A DNA stretch of 45,534 nt from JAXDLH01 sp034666705 (GCA_034666705.1 JAXDLH010000023.1:1-45534); one strand, 5' to 3'. Numbered from the stretch's first letter, positions 22,622 through 31,224 are shown. Numbers and translations are program-made. Notes: a model not told the origin generated them from the letters alone.

Positions 22622-23584
22622 ATGACGTCGCTCGAGGAGCCCACGCAGCGAGCTGAGCTGGCCGCCCCGCAGCGGTTGCTGAAGCCCATGACGGATGACG
22701 ACCTCCGGCGGCCGTCGCGCGGCTTCTATGCGCGCGCCTGGCGTACATTTCGCCGCGACCCCGTCAGCCTGGCGGCATCGGCGGTGCTCGGGGTGATCGT
22801 GCTGATCACGCTCACGGCCCCGGCCATCGCGGGTCTGGTGCTGCATTCGAGCCCAGAGGAGATCATGCGCACGCCAGACGGGCGCATCGCCATTTTGCAG
22901 CCACCGGGTCCGGGCTACCCGCTCGGGACCGACGACCTCGGCCGCGACGTGCTCACGCGACTGATGTTCGCCGGTCAGGTCTCGCTTACGATCGGCTTTC
23001 TCGTGGCGGCAATCTCGATCACCGTCGGTACGGCGGCGGGGCTGGCGGCGGGCTACTTCGGCGGGCGCGTCGACGACGTCGTCAATGCGATGGTCCAATT
23101 CATCTTCAACATCCCCGGCCTGTTCGTCCTCATCCTGCTCGCGACGCTGCTCCGGCCGAATGTGCTGGTGCTGTCGCTGATCTTCGGATTCTTCTTCTGG
23201 CCCGGCACCGCCCGACAGGTACGCGGCGTGGCGCTCGGGGTGCGTGCGCTGGACTACGTAATGGCCGCGCGGGCGTTGGGCGGGAGCGATCTGCGCATTA
23301 TCGCGCGACATCTCATGCCGAACGTGGCGAACGTCGTGATGGTGACCGCAGGATTGGACGTCGCGGGGGCGATTTTGGGGGAGTCCGCGCTGAGCTTTCT
23401 GGGCTTTGGCGTACAGGTCCCGCTCGCCAGTTGGGGCAATATGCTCTCCGGCTCGCAGGAGCTGTTTCGTCGCGCCCCCTGGCTCGTCTATCCACCGGGG
23501 CTGATGATCTTCGCCACGGTGCTCTCAGTCGTGCTCCTCGCCGACGGACTGCGCGACGCCTTCGACCCGCGCCTGCAGCGTTAG
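22622..23584 (+). CDS. ABC transporter permease, DppC/OppC type
   Basis: A 320-residue membrane protein with a cytoplasmic N-terminal extension 'YARAWRTFRRDPVSLAA' (the OppC N-terminal domain) and about six helices. 'GYPLGTDDLGRDVLTRLMFA' is a signature of this permease type. The EAA loop appears as 'DYVMAARALGGSDLRIIARH' followed by 'LMPNVANVVMV', and 'GESALSFLGFGVQVPLASWG' completes the match. It is the partner of the DppB-type permease upstream. The start ATG has only a weak GGGG ribosome site. The operon continues, 80 bases on, into the CoA-transferase alpha gene. Confidence 0.93.
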   Translation: MTSLEEPTQRAELAAPQRLLKPMTDDDLRRPSRGFYARAWRTFRRDPVSLAASAVLGVIVLITLTAPAIAGLVLHSSPEEIMRTPDGRIAILQPPGPGYPLGTDDLGRDVLTRLMFAGQVSLTIGFLVAAISITVGTAAGLAAGYFGGRVDDVVNAMVQFIFNIPGLFVLILLATLLRPNVLVLSLIFGFFFWPGTARQVRGVALGVRALDYVMAARALGGSDLRIIARHLMPNVANVVMVTAGLDVAGAILGESALSFLGFGVQVPLASWGNMLSGSQELFRRAPWLVYPPGLMIFATVLSVVLLADGLRDAFDPRLQR

Positions 23585-23664
23585 GTCTGGATCACGATCC
23601 CCCGGCGGTGCGGACGCATACCCCGGGCATTCAGCGCAAAGACTTACGGTGCGGGAGCCGCGAG

Positions 23665-24564
23665 GTGAGCAAGGTCCGATCGCTGGCCGAGGCCGCGGCG
23701 CTCGTGAAGGATGGCGACCATCTGGCGATGGGCGGGTTCTCGTGCGCCCGCAATGCGATTGCCTTCTCCCACGAGTTGATTCGTCAGGAGAAACGCGAGC
23801 TAACGCTGTCCGGGTGCGTGCTCGGGATGGATGCCGACCTGCTCGTCGGCGCCGGGGCGGCGCGGCGGCTGATCTTCGGCGGCAGCAACGTCGACCGCTA
23901 CGGATCGACGAATTGTACGAACCGGGCGATCGAGCGCGGCGACGTGATCGCGGAGAACTATAGCGCCCTTGCGGTGAGCTTTCGCTACCTCGCCGGCGCG
24001 CTCGGTGTGCCATTTCTGCCGATCAAATCGATGCTCGGCTCGGACCTGCTCGCCGGTCTGCGGGCGACGGCGCCGGAAAACCTGCGAGAGATGGACTGCC
24101 CATTTACGGGCGAGCACGTTGCGCTGCTCCGCGCGTTGACGCCGGACGTTGCCGTCGTGCAGGTGCAGATGGCAGATGATGAGGGCAACGCGCGGATCTA
24201 CGGTCCGCGCTGGGAGAACCGCGAGGCGACCCGGTCCGCGCGGCAGGTGGTGGTCATCACCGAGGAGTTGGTGCCGACCGAAGTCATTCGTCAACAGCCG
24301 GAGCTGACCGTCATTCCCGGCTTCCGGGTCAGCGCGGTCGTGCCACTCCCCTTCGGCGCCCACCCTACCCCACTCTATCGCTGCTACGACGCGGACGAGG
24401 CTCACCTCGAGCGGTACGTACGCCAATCTCGCAGCGAAGCCGGCATCGGGGAGTACCTCGACGAGTACGTCCGCGGGCCGGGCGACCATTATGGCTATCT
24501 CGCACGGGCCGGCGGCCTCGCCGCACTTGCCGGCTTGCGCGCCGACCCCGCGCGCGGTTACTGA
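23665..24564 (+). CDS. CoA-transferase family I alpha subunit, GctA-like
   Basis: A 299-residue protein similar to the glutaconate CoA-transferase alpha chain. The GTG at 23665 follows GGGAG by 7 bases and is exactly where the family begins ('SKVRSLAEAAALVKDGDHLA'); the longer open frame upstream overlaps the permease and is not used. 'MGGFSCARNAIAFSHELIRQ', 'LGVPFLPIKSMLGSDL' and 'GFRVSAVVPLPFGAHPTPLY' match GctA positions in order. Alpha subunits of this type also include IpdA, part of a ring-opening CoA-ester hydrolase in steroid degradation. It follows the ABC importer genes on the same strand, suggesting that the imported acid is activated or cleaved as a CoA ester. Confidence 0.88.
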   Translation: MSKVRSLAEAAALVKDGDHLAMGGFSCARNAIAFSHELIRQEKRELTLSGCVLGMDADLLVGAGAARRLIFGGSNVDRYGSTNCTNRAIERGDVIAENYSALAVSFRYLAGALGVPFLPIKSMLGSDLLAGLRATAPENLREMDCPFTGEHVALLRALTPDVAVVQVQMADDEGNARIYGPRWENREATRSARQVVVITEELVPTEVIRQQPELTVIPGFRVSAVVPLPFGAHPTPLYRCYDADEAHLERYVRQSRSEAGIGEYLDEYVRGPGDHYGYLARAGGLAALAGLRADPARGY

Positions 24565-24602
24565 GATATCGAGATCGGTGAAGGAAGAATTGCGGCCTGC
24601 GT

Positions 24603-24866
24603 GATCCTTCGACAAGCTTAGCAACGGTCTTGCAGCGTCAAGGTACCTGGGTGGGGTGCACATGGGGTGGCAACCTCCCAGGGGTGAGCGAAGGCGCAGG
24701 ACGCGAACGGGATGGGCGAAGGGCGCAGGGCGCGAACCGGATGAGCGGGGCCAAGGATCGCGCGCACGGGCCTCTGCTCATCCTGCGCCCCGCTCGTCCT
24801 GAGCTTGTCGAAGGACACGAGCTGGACGAGCGGAGGTGAAGGAGCACATCCTGCGTTTGTCCAAGG
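24603..24866. repeat. Repeat-filled 373-base spacer between the two CoA-transferase subunits
   Basis: The gap 24565-24937 contains no gene. It holds three copies of the dispersed GAGC-TTGTCG-AAGG repeat (24603-24623 reversed, 24792-24816, and a diverged one near 24848-24866). It also holds a near-perfect direct repeat of about 28 bases (24688-24715 and 24716-24743) rich in GCGAA and GCGCAGG. Confidence 0.7.
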
Positions 24867-24937
24867 ATGCAAGTGCCCAACCACGCGAGCAGGTTGCGTG
24901 AGGAACAGATCTGGCAGCGTCGCCTGGTGGGAGAGAA

Positions 24938-25723
24938 ATGTCGAACGAGTCGGCAGACTGCACGACGACGGAGCTGATGGTCGCCGCCGGGGCGCGCGAG
25001 CTGCGTGATGGGCAGGTCGTGTTCGCCGGCCTGGGCATGCCCCAGTACGCCATCGTGCTCGCCAAGCGGACCCATGCACCCCGACTATGTGTCCTCAATG
25101 CGCTCGGCTGTCTGGACCCGCGCACCGACCCGCACGAGGTAGGGATTGGCAATGCGGACCCTCGACACTGGGCGGGGGCGGCATCGTTCGGCGGGTTCCT
25201 CGACGGCGTCGGCATGCTGCTCCATCGCGGGCTGGTCGACGTCGGCTTTCTCGGAGCGCTGGAGATCGATCCGTTCGGCAACGTGAACAGCACGCAGGTG
25301 CGCCGCGAGGACGGTGGGATTCGGTTCTTCGGCGGTGGCGGCGCCGCCAACGACGTTGCCTCACATGCGCGCACGACGATCGTGATCGTCCGACACGAGC
25401 CGCGCCGGTTGGTCGAGCGGCTCGCGCACTACACGAGCCCGGGCTTTCTCGGCTCCCGCGATGCCCGCCAGCGGGCGGGGCTGCCAGGTGGCGGCCCATC
25501 GCGGCTCATCACGGACAAGGCGGTTTTCGGGTTCGACGAGGTCACCGGGGCGGTGCGGCTCCTGTCGCTCCACCCCGGCGTGACGCCCGAGGAGATCGTG
25601 GATGCGACCGGCTTCTCGGTCATCGTCCCGCCAAACTGCCCGACGACGTCGCCCCCAACGGGCAAGCAATTGCGCGTCATGCGCGACGAGCTGGAGTTGG
25701 GCCGCAAGCTCGCCGGAGCCTGA
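24938..25723 (+). CDS. CoA-transferase family I beta subunit, GctB-like, catalytic Glu missing
   Basis: A 261-residue partner of the GctA-like protein. Aligned by memory to Acidaminococcus GctB, conserved blocks are 'GQVVFAGLGMPQYA', 'GALEIDPFGNVNST', 'RFFGGGGAANDVA', 'RHEPRRLVERLAHYTSPGF', 'LITDKAVFGFDEVTG' and 'LSLHPGVTPEEIVDATGF'. In GctB the covalent catalytic Glu54 sits in 'IIVESGLMD'; here the same place reads 'CVLNALGCLD', with Ala or Leu but no acid. IpdAB is a known CoA-transferase homologue that works as a hydrolase instead. This pair is thus more likely to be a hydrolase or lyase on a CoA ester than a transferase. ATG with GGGAGAGAA upstream. Confidence 0.87.
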   Translation: MSNESADCTTTELMVAAGARELRDGQVVFAGLGMPQYAIVLAKRTHAPRLCVLNALGCLDPRTDPHEVGIGNADPRHWAGAASFGGFLDGVGMLLHRGLVDVGFLGALEIDPFGNVNSTQVRREDGGIRFFGGGGAANDVASHARTTIVIVRHEPRRLVERLAHYTSPGFLGSRDARQRAGLPGGGPSRLITDKAVFGFDEVTGAVRLLSLHPGVTPEEIVDATGFSVIVPPNCPTTSPPTGKQLRVMRDELELGRKLAGA

Positions 25724-25764
25724 TCGGGTCCAAAAGTTGAGGAGCGCGGCGCCTTCTGATCCGG

Positions 25765-25798
25765 GCGGCGCAGCCAACGGGTCCTTCGGCTGCGCCGC
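25765..25798. terminator. Bidirectional terminator-like hairpin
   Basis: A perfect 11-bp inverted repeat (25765-25775 and 25788-25798, GCGGCGCAGCC with its complement) with a 12-base loop, between the GctB-like gene and a convergent LLM gene. The flanks resemble the dispersed GGATCC/GATGAC repeat class, so it may be one of those reused as a terminator. Confidence 0.6.
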
Positions 25799-25869
25799 AG
25801 GGATGACGGAACGATTGCCCTCTCTCGTCGGTGCCCCATGGTGGAGCAAACGAGGGCGCCGGACCAGCC

Positions 25870-26871
25870 TTATTGCGCCTTAGGCCAGGCCTTCAGGAAG
25901 TCCACCGTTTCGCCCACCGGGTCATCCGTCGACGGCAGGAAGGGGATGATGAGCCGCGTTACGCCGGCGTCGAGGTACGGCTGCATGCGCTCGCGTGCCT
26001 CCTCGACGGAGGTCGCGGCAATGGTGGGCAGGCTCTCGACCAAGGTGTCCGATACCGCGGCCTGGGCGCCCCGGAAGCCGCCCTCCTGGTAGCCGGCGCG
26101 CACCGCGGCCGAATCCTCGCCGAGCCCCATATTGCCGATCATGTCGCGGTAGTGGTCTGCGAGGTTGTAGATCGTCAGCACCTGTTTGAGTTTACTCTTG
26201 GCGACCTCGCGGTCCGGATGGATCGCCACGCGCACCTTCGCGATGTACTCGAGCGAGTCTGGATCGCGACCACTCTCAGCCGCCGCGTCCCGCACGCGAC
26301 CGAAGATCTCGCGCAGCTTCGGCGGATTTGCCATGTTTACCATGATGCCCTGCGCCTCGCGCCCGGCCAGCTTGGTCATCTGCTCACCGAGCCCCGCAAA
26401 GTAGATCGGCACCTCCGGGTGGTTCGGCTTCCAGGAGAGGCGAAATCCCTTGGTGCCGTACATCTCGCCGTCGTACTCGACGCGCTCGCCCCGCGCCACG
26501 GCCCGCGTGACGTCGGCGTACTCGCGCAGGCGGCGGACGGGCTTGTCGAAGCTCTGGCGGTGCCAGCCCGCGATCGTGGCGTTCGAGACCCCGAGGCCGA
26601 GCAGCAGGCGCCCATCCGAGAGGTCGTTCAACGAAGCGGCTTGAATGCCAAGCGTGACCGGGCTGCGGCCAAAGATATGATAAACGGCGGTGCCAAGTCC
26701 GATCGTGCGGGTGCCGACGGCCATCGCGGAGAGGCAGACCATCGGGTCGGAGCTATTCGACTCCCCCTTCCAGACCGCGCCGAAGCCGGCGTCCTCAGCG
26801 GCCTTCGCGACGTCCACCATCGTCATCCCCGGGTAGATCACCCCAGAATCCATATCCAGGTCGAATTGCAT
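25870..26871 (-). CDS. LLM-class flavin-dependent oxidoreductase (F420- or FMN-type)
   Basis: A 333-residue luciferase-like enzyme, the fourth here and the most like F420-dependent 5,10-methylene-H4MPT-reductase-type and Rv2161-type members: 'AAEDAGFGAVWKGESNSSDP', 'TIGLGTAVYHIFGRSPVTLG', 'DLSDGRLLLGLGVSN' with a non-prolyl bulge position, and 'EVPIYFAGLGEQMTKLAG'. It lacks the EHH motif of the other three. The C-terminus 'YLDAGVTRLIIPFLPSTDD' is typical. It starts at an ATG behind GGGGGAG and is monocistronic, convergent with the CoA-transferase pair. Cofactor assignment between FMN and F420 is not certain. Confidence 0.88.
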   Translation of the reverse strand: MQFDLDMDSGVIYPGMTMVDVAKAAEDAGFGAVWKGESNSSDPMVCLSAMAVGTRTIGLGTAVYHIFGRSPVTLGIQAASLNDLSDGRLLLGLGVSNATIAGWHRQSFDKPVRRLREYADVTRAVARGERVEYDGEMYGTKGFRLSWKPNHPEVPIYFAGLGEQMTKLAGREAQGIMVNMANPPKLREIFGRVRDAAAESGRDPDSLEYIAKVRVAIHPDREVAKSKLKQVLTIYNLADHYRDMIGNMGLGEDSAAVRAGYQEGGFRGAQAAVSDTLVESLPTIAATSVEEARERMQPYLDAGVTRLIIPFLPSTDDPVGETVDFLKAWPKAQ

Positions 26872-26903
26872 ATTCTCCCCCCTCGACGTACTTCTATCTG
26901 TGG

Positions 26904-27318
26904 CTACAGTTCCAGGTCATCGAGCGTGTACACCCGAAATTCGGTTACGCGCCGCAGGGCCGCATCGTTCGTGACGAACGCCTCGCAGCCAGCATTCAAC
27001 GCGGAGTTGGAGTGCATCTGGAGTCCGGATTCGATACCTGGCCCGGAGGTCCGCCGCTAATTCGGCGATCGCCGCATCGACCTGCACCACGTCCAGATTG
27101 CGACTGTTGAGGAGACGCTCGCGGTACTGAGTGGCAAGACTGGTGTTGCCTGCCTGCTTCGGTAGCGTCAACACCTCAGTCAGCGTGATAACGGGGGTCA
27201 TACCTCTCGTCTCACCACGATCGATGTTGGTGAACAGCCGTCGCACCAGATCGATGTACTGCGGATGTTGCTCTACTAAGTGAATGAACGGCGAGGTGTC
27301 CATGCCGAGGGTGGTCAC
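26904..27318 (-). pseudogene. PIN-domain toxin (VapC-type), frameshifted
   Basis: The first frame gives 'MDTSPFIHLVEQHPQY' (first catalytic Asp), 'VITLTEVLTLP' (Glu) and 'YRIRTPDALQL' (third acid), then leaves homology at about 27004. The next frame continues the fold exactly, 'SALNAGCEAFVTNDAALRRV' and 'VYTLDDLEL' to a TAG at 26904, supplying the 'TND' Asp. The break is in CTCCAACTCCGCG: either one extra base or a loss of 2 or 5 bases. The active site would be complete if the frame were restored. The start is probably the GTG at 27318, or ATG 27303, just after the antitoxin stop. VapC toxins cleave tRNA or rRNA; this one should be inactive. Confidence 0.8.
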
Positions 27319-27344
27319 TTTTGCGAAGGCGTCGTCCAGTTTCG

Positions 27345-27578
27345 TCAGAGGGGGCGATCCCACTCGTTGCGCAGCTCATGAACGTATTGCTGCGCGTCCA
27401 CGCCCCGCCATAACTCGGACCCCAGTCCTTCGAGCTCGAGCAGACTGCGCTCGCCTTGCCCGGGCAGTTCGCGGTCCAGGGCGAGATCGCGCGCGATTGC
27501 CGCCAACAGCTCCAGCCGGTCCTTTGGTGGAAGCGGCCTGAGCAGTTGCGCATAGAGCTCATCGATTTCGGGCTTCAT
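27345..27578 (-). CDS. Antitoxin of the PIN-toxin pair
   Basis: A 77-residue acidic protein directly upstream of the PIN-domain gene. It begins 'MKPEIDELYAQLLRPLPPKD' with 'RLELLAAIARDLA', an amphipathic N-terminal helix pattern found in small antitoxins of VapC-like systems, and ends 'GVDAQQYVHELRNEWDRPL', a C-terminal segment that would bind the toxin groove. The ATG has GAGGA 4 bases upstream. No classic AbrB, RHH or Phd motif is certain, so the antitoxin family is not assigned. It is intact although its toxin is broken. Confidence 0.75.
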   Translation of the reverse strand: MKPEIDELYAQLLRPLPPKDRLELLAAIARDLALDRELPGQGERSLLELEGLGSELWRGVDAQQYVHELRNEWDRPL

Positions 27579-27673
27579 GGTTCCTCAACGCGCCATCCGG
27601 CATTCTAGCTGCATCGCTTTCGGATCGTTCGTGGCCGCATTTTCTCGCAACATACAGCGCTCGCACGGATGGG

Positions 27674-28534
27674 TCAGACGAAGAGCGGCTCCATCTGGAG
27701 CCGGTCGACGAGCGCCTGCATCTCGGCGTCGGGCGTTGTCCGCTCGAAGTGCTCTGCGGCGTCCAGCACGTGGGGCAGCAGGTTGACGTCGCCCGCGGAG
27801 ATCACGAAGATGCCTGGTCTGCCGAGCGACCAGTGGAGCGCCAGCGCAATATCGCTTGGGTCCGCCAGCGGCTCGTACCAGGTCGAGGTGGTGCGCTCGC
27901 GCCCCATCCAGGGGCGATATGCGATGGACTTGATCGTCTGCACCGCGACGTTGCGCTCTTGGCACGTCGCCTGCAGGCCGTTGAAGTTCTCCGCGTAGTA
28001 GGGATTCTGCAGCGTCAGGAAGTTGTACGGCAGGAGGACCGAATCGAAATCGAAGCGCTGCAGGCTGCGCCGATGCGTGGCGGCGACTTGCGTGCCATGG
28101 CCGGTGACGCCGATGGCGCGAACCAGGCCCTGCTCCCGAGCCTCGACGGCGGCTTCGATCACCCCGCCTGGGCTGAGCGCGGTATCCCACTGGATGGGAT
28201 CAGAAAGGTTGTGCATCTGCCACAGGTCGACGTGGTCCGTGCCGAGCCGCTCCAGTGACTTCTGCAGCTCTTCCCGCGCTGGGCCCGCGCGCCGTTCGCC
28301 GGTTTTCGTCGCCGCGAAGAAATCGTCGCGATGCTGCTTCAGCCAGGGCGCTACCCGAAGCTCGGCGTCCCCATAGCTCGCGGCGACGTCGATGTGATTG
28401 ATGCCGTGCGCAAGCAAGACCTCGAGCGCGCGGTCTGCCACGTCCTGCGTGACTCGCGACAGCGAGGCGGCGCCGAAGATGATGCGCGTGCTTTCGTGGC
28501 CGGTGCGGCCGAAGGGCACCGTTGGAATCGGCAT
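27674..28534 (-). CDS. Aldo/keto reductase
   Basis: A 286-residue NAD(P)H-dependent TIM-barrel reductase. The catalytic tetrad is complete: D49 and Y54 in 'NHIDVAASYGDAELRV', K77 in 'FFAATKTGER' and H108 in 'DLWQMHNLSD'. It is shorter than the common 320-residue AKRs and resembles the group annotated as general stress or 'predicted oxidoreductase of the AKR family'. The ATG at 28534 is chosen because the family begins 'TVPFGRTGHESTRIIFGAAS'; the open frame runs far upstream across the divergent hydrolase and is a shadow. The ribosome site is weak. It is divergent from the alpha/beta hydrolase gene 87 bases away. The carbonyl substrate is unknown. Confidence 0.92.
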   Translation of the reverse strand: MPIPTVPFGRTGHESTRIIFGAASLSRVTQDVADRALEVLLAHGINHIDVAASYGDAELRVAPWLKQHRDDFFAATKTGERRAGPAREELQKSLERLGTDHVDLWQMHNLSDPIQWDTALSPGGVIEAAVEAREQGLVRAIGVTGHGTQVAATHRRSLQRFDFDSVLLPYNFLTLQNPYYAENFNGLQATCQERNVAVQTIKSIAYRPWMGRERTTSTWYEPLADPSDIALALHWSLGRPGIFVISAGDVNLLPHVLDAAEHFERTTPDAEMQALVDRLQMEPLFV

Positions 28535-28621
28535 GTCCCAATGGTAGACCAATCGGCACCCCGCGTCGAGCGCGCGCCGGTACACTTCCCCAGGCGTGAT
28601 CTGGAGCGTGTGAGGATAACG

Positions 28622-29368
28622 GTGGCGGAGCTCGTCTTTCTGCACGGGGCGGCGGACAGCGGCGCAGTTTGGGAGTACCAGACGGCCTATTTTCAAGAGC
28701 GCGGCCACCGCGTGTTGGCCGTCGACCTGCCAGGACACGGGGCGCGACTCGCCGAGCAGGCGTTCGAACGCGTCGAGCAGAGCGCCGAGGACGTGCTTCA
28801 GCAGCTCAAGGCGATGGGCATGGCGCACCCGGTGCTCGTGGGCCACTCGATGGGCGGCGGCATTGCCTTGACCATCGCCCTGGAGCATCCGGGCGTTCCC
28901 CGCGCCTTGGTGCTCGCCGCGAGCGGAGCGCGCTTGCGGCTGCGGCCGGAGCCGATCGAGGCGGCGCGGGCGCGGGCTGCAGCGTCACGGCCGGGTATCC
29001 GGGTCGAGCGAGTGATCAAGCTCGACGAAGTCGTCTCACCGCACGCGACAGCCGAGGCGCGCGCGTGGCTCATCGCACGGTTCGGCCAGTGCACCGCACA
29101 GGCGATGTATGGCGACTTTCTCGCTACGCACCATACCGACCTGCTGGGTCGGCTTGGCGAGGTGCGTCAGCCTGCGCTCGTCATCGGCGGCGAGGATGAC
29201 CTCTGGACTCCCCCGAAGTTCCAGGACTACTTTGCCGCGCAGCTCCCGGACGCGCGTCTGCGCATGTTCCCTGGAACGGGGCACTATCCATTTGTCGAGC
29301 GCCATGAAGAGTTCAACGCCGGGCTGGAGCGCTTCCTGGCGCAGCTCGACGGCCAGCGTCAAAGCTGA
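28622..29368 (+). CDS. Alpha/beta hydrolase
   Basis: A 248-residue alpha/beta-hydrolase-fold enzyme. 'ELVFLHGAADSGAVWEYQ' gives the oxyanion-hole HG dipeptide, Ser76 lies in the nucleophile elbow 'VGHSMGGG', Asp in 'IGGEDDLWTPP' and His in 'FPGTGHYPFVERHEEF'. The size and 'RVLAVDLPGHGARLAEQ' segment fit the small esterases, lactonases and C-C hydrolases used in aromatic degradation. The GTG at 28622 has GAGG at 6 bases; another GTG at 28610 is also possible. It is convergent with the ABC binding-protein gene; the 110-base gap holds a short GCCCG/CGGGC hairpin. Confidence 0.92.
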   Translation: MAELVFLHGAADSGAVWEYQTAYFQERGHRVLAVDLPGHGARLAEQAFERVEQSAEDVLQQLKAMGMAHPVLVGHSMGGGIALTIALEHPGVPRALVLAASGARLRLRPEPIEAARARAAASRPGIRVERVIKLDEVVSPHATAEARAWLIARFGQCTAQAMYGDFLATHHTDLLGRLGEVRQPALVIGGEDDLWTPPKFQDYFAAQLPDARLRMFPGTGHYPFVERHEEFNAGLERFLAQLDGQRQS

Positions 29369-29478
29369 CGCCAGCCCTAGCGCCGGACCCATCGCACGCG
29401 CCACGTTTGCGCGCGCGGCTGTTGCCCGTCAGGCGGGCGTGGCGTCACAGAATCGCGCGCTACAGAACCCTGCGCGAG

Positions 29479-31224
29479 CTACGTCCGGTCCCAGGTGTCG
29501 ATGTTCCACGTCGCCAGCGGGTAGGTCACGTTGCGACCGGTGCGCCCGGCCGGGCCCGTGACGCCCTTGCGAATCGTCATCGTCTCCACGTTCCAGTAGA
29601 GCGGCATGATCGGCAACTCCTGCATCACGACCTGCATGATCTGGCGCTGCAGCGACGAGCGGTCGGTCTCCGCGACCGTGCCCTCCAGCTTGTCGATGAG
29701 GGCATTGACCTGCGGGTTGTTGTAGCCACCGCGCGGCGCACCGAGCGGCAGCGTGCGCGTTGGCTCCCGGTAGCGAAACTCGCCGTTCTCGAACTCGAGT
29801 GTCGACGTGAGCGACGTGACGCTCAGCCCGGGAAACTGCGCCCGAAACTCGCGGTCGTTCAGCTTCGAGGCGGGCACCAGGACCTCCTCGGTCGCGATGC
29901 CGAAGGTGCGCATCTGGTCCGCGGTGATCGCCGATTCCTGATCTCCGCCGCTGCCAGGCGTGTTCCACACCGACGTGGCGAAGCGCTCGCCGGTCGTCGT
30001 GTTGACGAAGCCGCCGTCAGGACCGCGCCGAAAGCCTGCTTGCTCCATGAGTTGTTGGGCGGCGGTCGGGTTTCTGGAATAGTCGGGGATGACGCCAGCG
30101 AAGACCGTGTTGCGGGATGGATCGTCCGGTAGGATCCAGCTATCCGCCACCTGTCCGTAGCCGTTCGTCAATGCATCCATGATCGGTGCGCGGTCGACGG
30201 CGCGGTAGATCGCGGCGCGCACCCGCGGGTCGGAGAGCGCTGCGGGCTTTACGTAATCAGGCCGTGTCTGCACCTCCAGGAAACGGAGTCGGCCGTCGAG
30301 GTAGACGAGCAGCTGATTGCCGGTACCAGGCGCTGCCCAGCTTCCCTGCAGGGTCTGCACCCCCTGGCTCGTTACCCCCAGTGGCAAGTAGACGTCGATC
30401 GCATCTGAGAGGATGTTGGAGAGCAGGGTGTTCTGGTCTTGCAAGAAGCGTACGGTCAGGACGTCGATGCGTGGGCGGCCGCGATAAAACCGGTCGAACG
30501 CCTCGTACCGAATCTGCGAGCCCGGGCTCCATTGTGCCAGTCGGAATGGGCCCAGCCCGATGAACTCAGTGGTCCAGGCCGGATTGTTGAGGAGTCGGTC
30601 CGGGCCAGCCTGGTAGGCGGATTCGAGCCGGGATCGCTGGACCGCCTCGAGATCGCCGCGCAGCAGTCGGTTCGCATAGGGGTAGGTCTGGGTCCAGTGC
30701 ATGACCAGCGTGCTGTCGTCGGGCGCTGTGACCGAGTCCACGTACTTGATCGGGACCAGCGCGCTGTTTGGCAGCGCTGCATCCTTGTCGATCTCCCAGC
30801 CGAAGACCCAGTCGTCGGCATGCATGGGCGTCCCGTCGTGCCAGTACACGTTGGGCCGCAGCTTGAACGTGGTTTGCATCGTCCCATCCGGGAGGACGGT
30901 CCACGTGCCGCTCTCGAGCGACGGCAGCGCGCTGGCAATGTCGGGTTGCGCCTGCGAGTGGTCGTCCAGCGTCACGAGAAAACGCTGCGCGATCTCGTGC
31001 AGTTGATGCGCGCCGCCACCCGATGTGTAGGTCGTAAATGGCCCGAACGCCGGCGGCTCGGCGATAACGCCCACGATCAAGCTCTTCGGGCTAATCGCCA
31101 CCTGTTCATTGCCAGTTGCGCCCTCTGCACCCGCGGGTTCCCCTCGGCTCGGCGGGGGCGCTGGCGCGCACGCGCCGAGTGCGAACAGCAAGAGCAGTGT
31201 CACCAGGCTCAATGACGTCCGCAC
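29479..31224 (-). CDS. ABC transporter substrate-binding lipoprotein, family 5
   Basis: A 581-residue lipoprotein with lipobox 'FALGAC' (Cys19) and a Pro/Glu/Gly-rich linker. Family 5 motifs are 'TFKLRPNVYWHDGTPMHADD', 'DPRVRAAIYRAVDRAPI', 'AAQQLMEQAGFRRGPDGGF' and a C-terminal 'RQIMQVVMQELPIMPLYW'. It is distinct from the binding protein at 19830. The GTG start lies 19 bases after the stop of the FAD-dependent oxidoreductase gene, with which it must be cotranscribed. No permease or ATPase is nearby, so it is another orphan binding protein, perhaps using the permeases at 21.5-23.6 kb or others off the window. Confidence 0.92.
   Translation of the reverse strand: MRTSLSLVTLLLLFALGACAPAPPPSRGEPAGAEGATGNEQVAISPKSLIVGVIAEPPAFGPFTTYTSGGGAHQLHEIAQRFLVTLDDHSQAQPDIASALPSLESGTWTVLPDGTMQTTFKLRPNVYWHDGTPMHADDWVFGWEIDKDAALPNSALVPIKYVDSVTAPDDSTLVMHWTQTYPYANRLLRGDLEAVQRSRLESAYQAGPDRLLNNPAWTTEFIGLGPFRLAQWSPGSQIRYEAFDRFYRGRPRIDVLTVRFLQDQNTLLSNILSDAIDVYLPLGVTSQGVQTLQGSWAAPGTGNQLLVYLDGRLRFLEVQTRPDYVKPAALSDPRVRAAIYRAVDRAPIMDALTNGYGQVADSWILPDDPSRNTVFAGVIPDYSRNPTAAQQLMEQAGFRRGPDGGFVNTTTGERFATSVWNTPGSGGDQESAITADQMRTFGIATEEVLVPASKLNDREFRAQFPGLSVTSLTSTLEFENGEFRYREPTRTLPLGAPRGGYNNPQVNALIDKLEGTVAETDRSSLQRQIMQVVMQELPIMPLYWNVETMTIRKGVTGPAGRTGRNVTYPLATWNIDTWDRT

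Noticed and set aside
23431..23664. N-terminal extension of the GctA-like protein to 23431
   Set aside because: It overlaps the permease gene, lacks homology, and a GTG with a well-placed GGGAG starts the family-conserved sequence at 23665.
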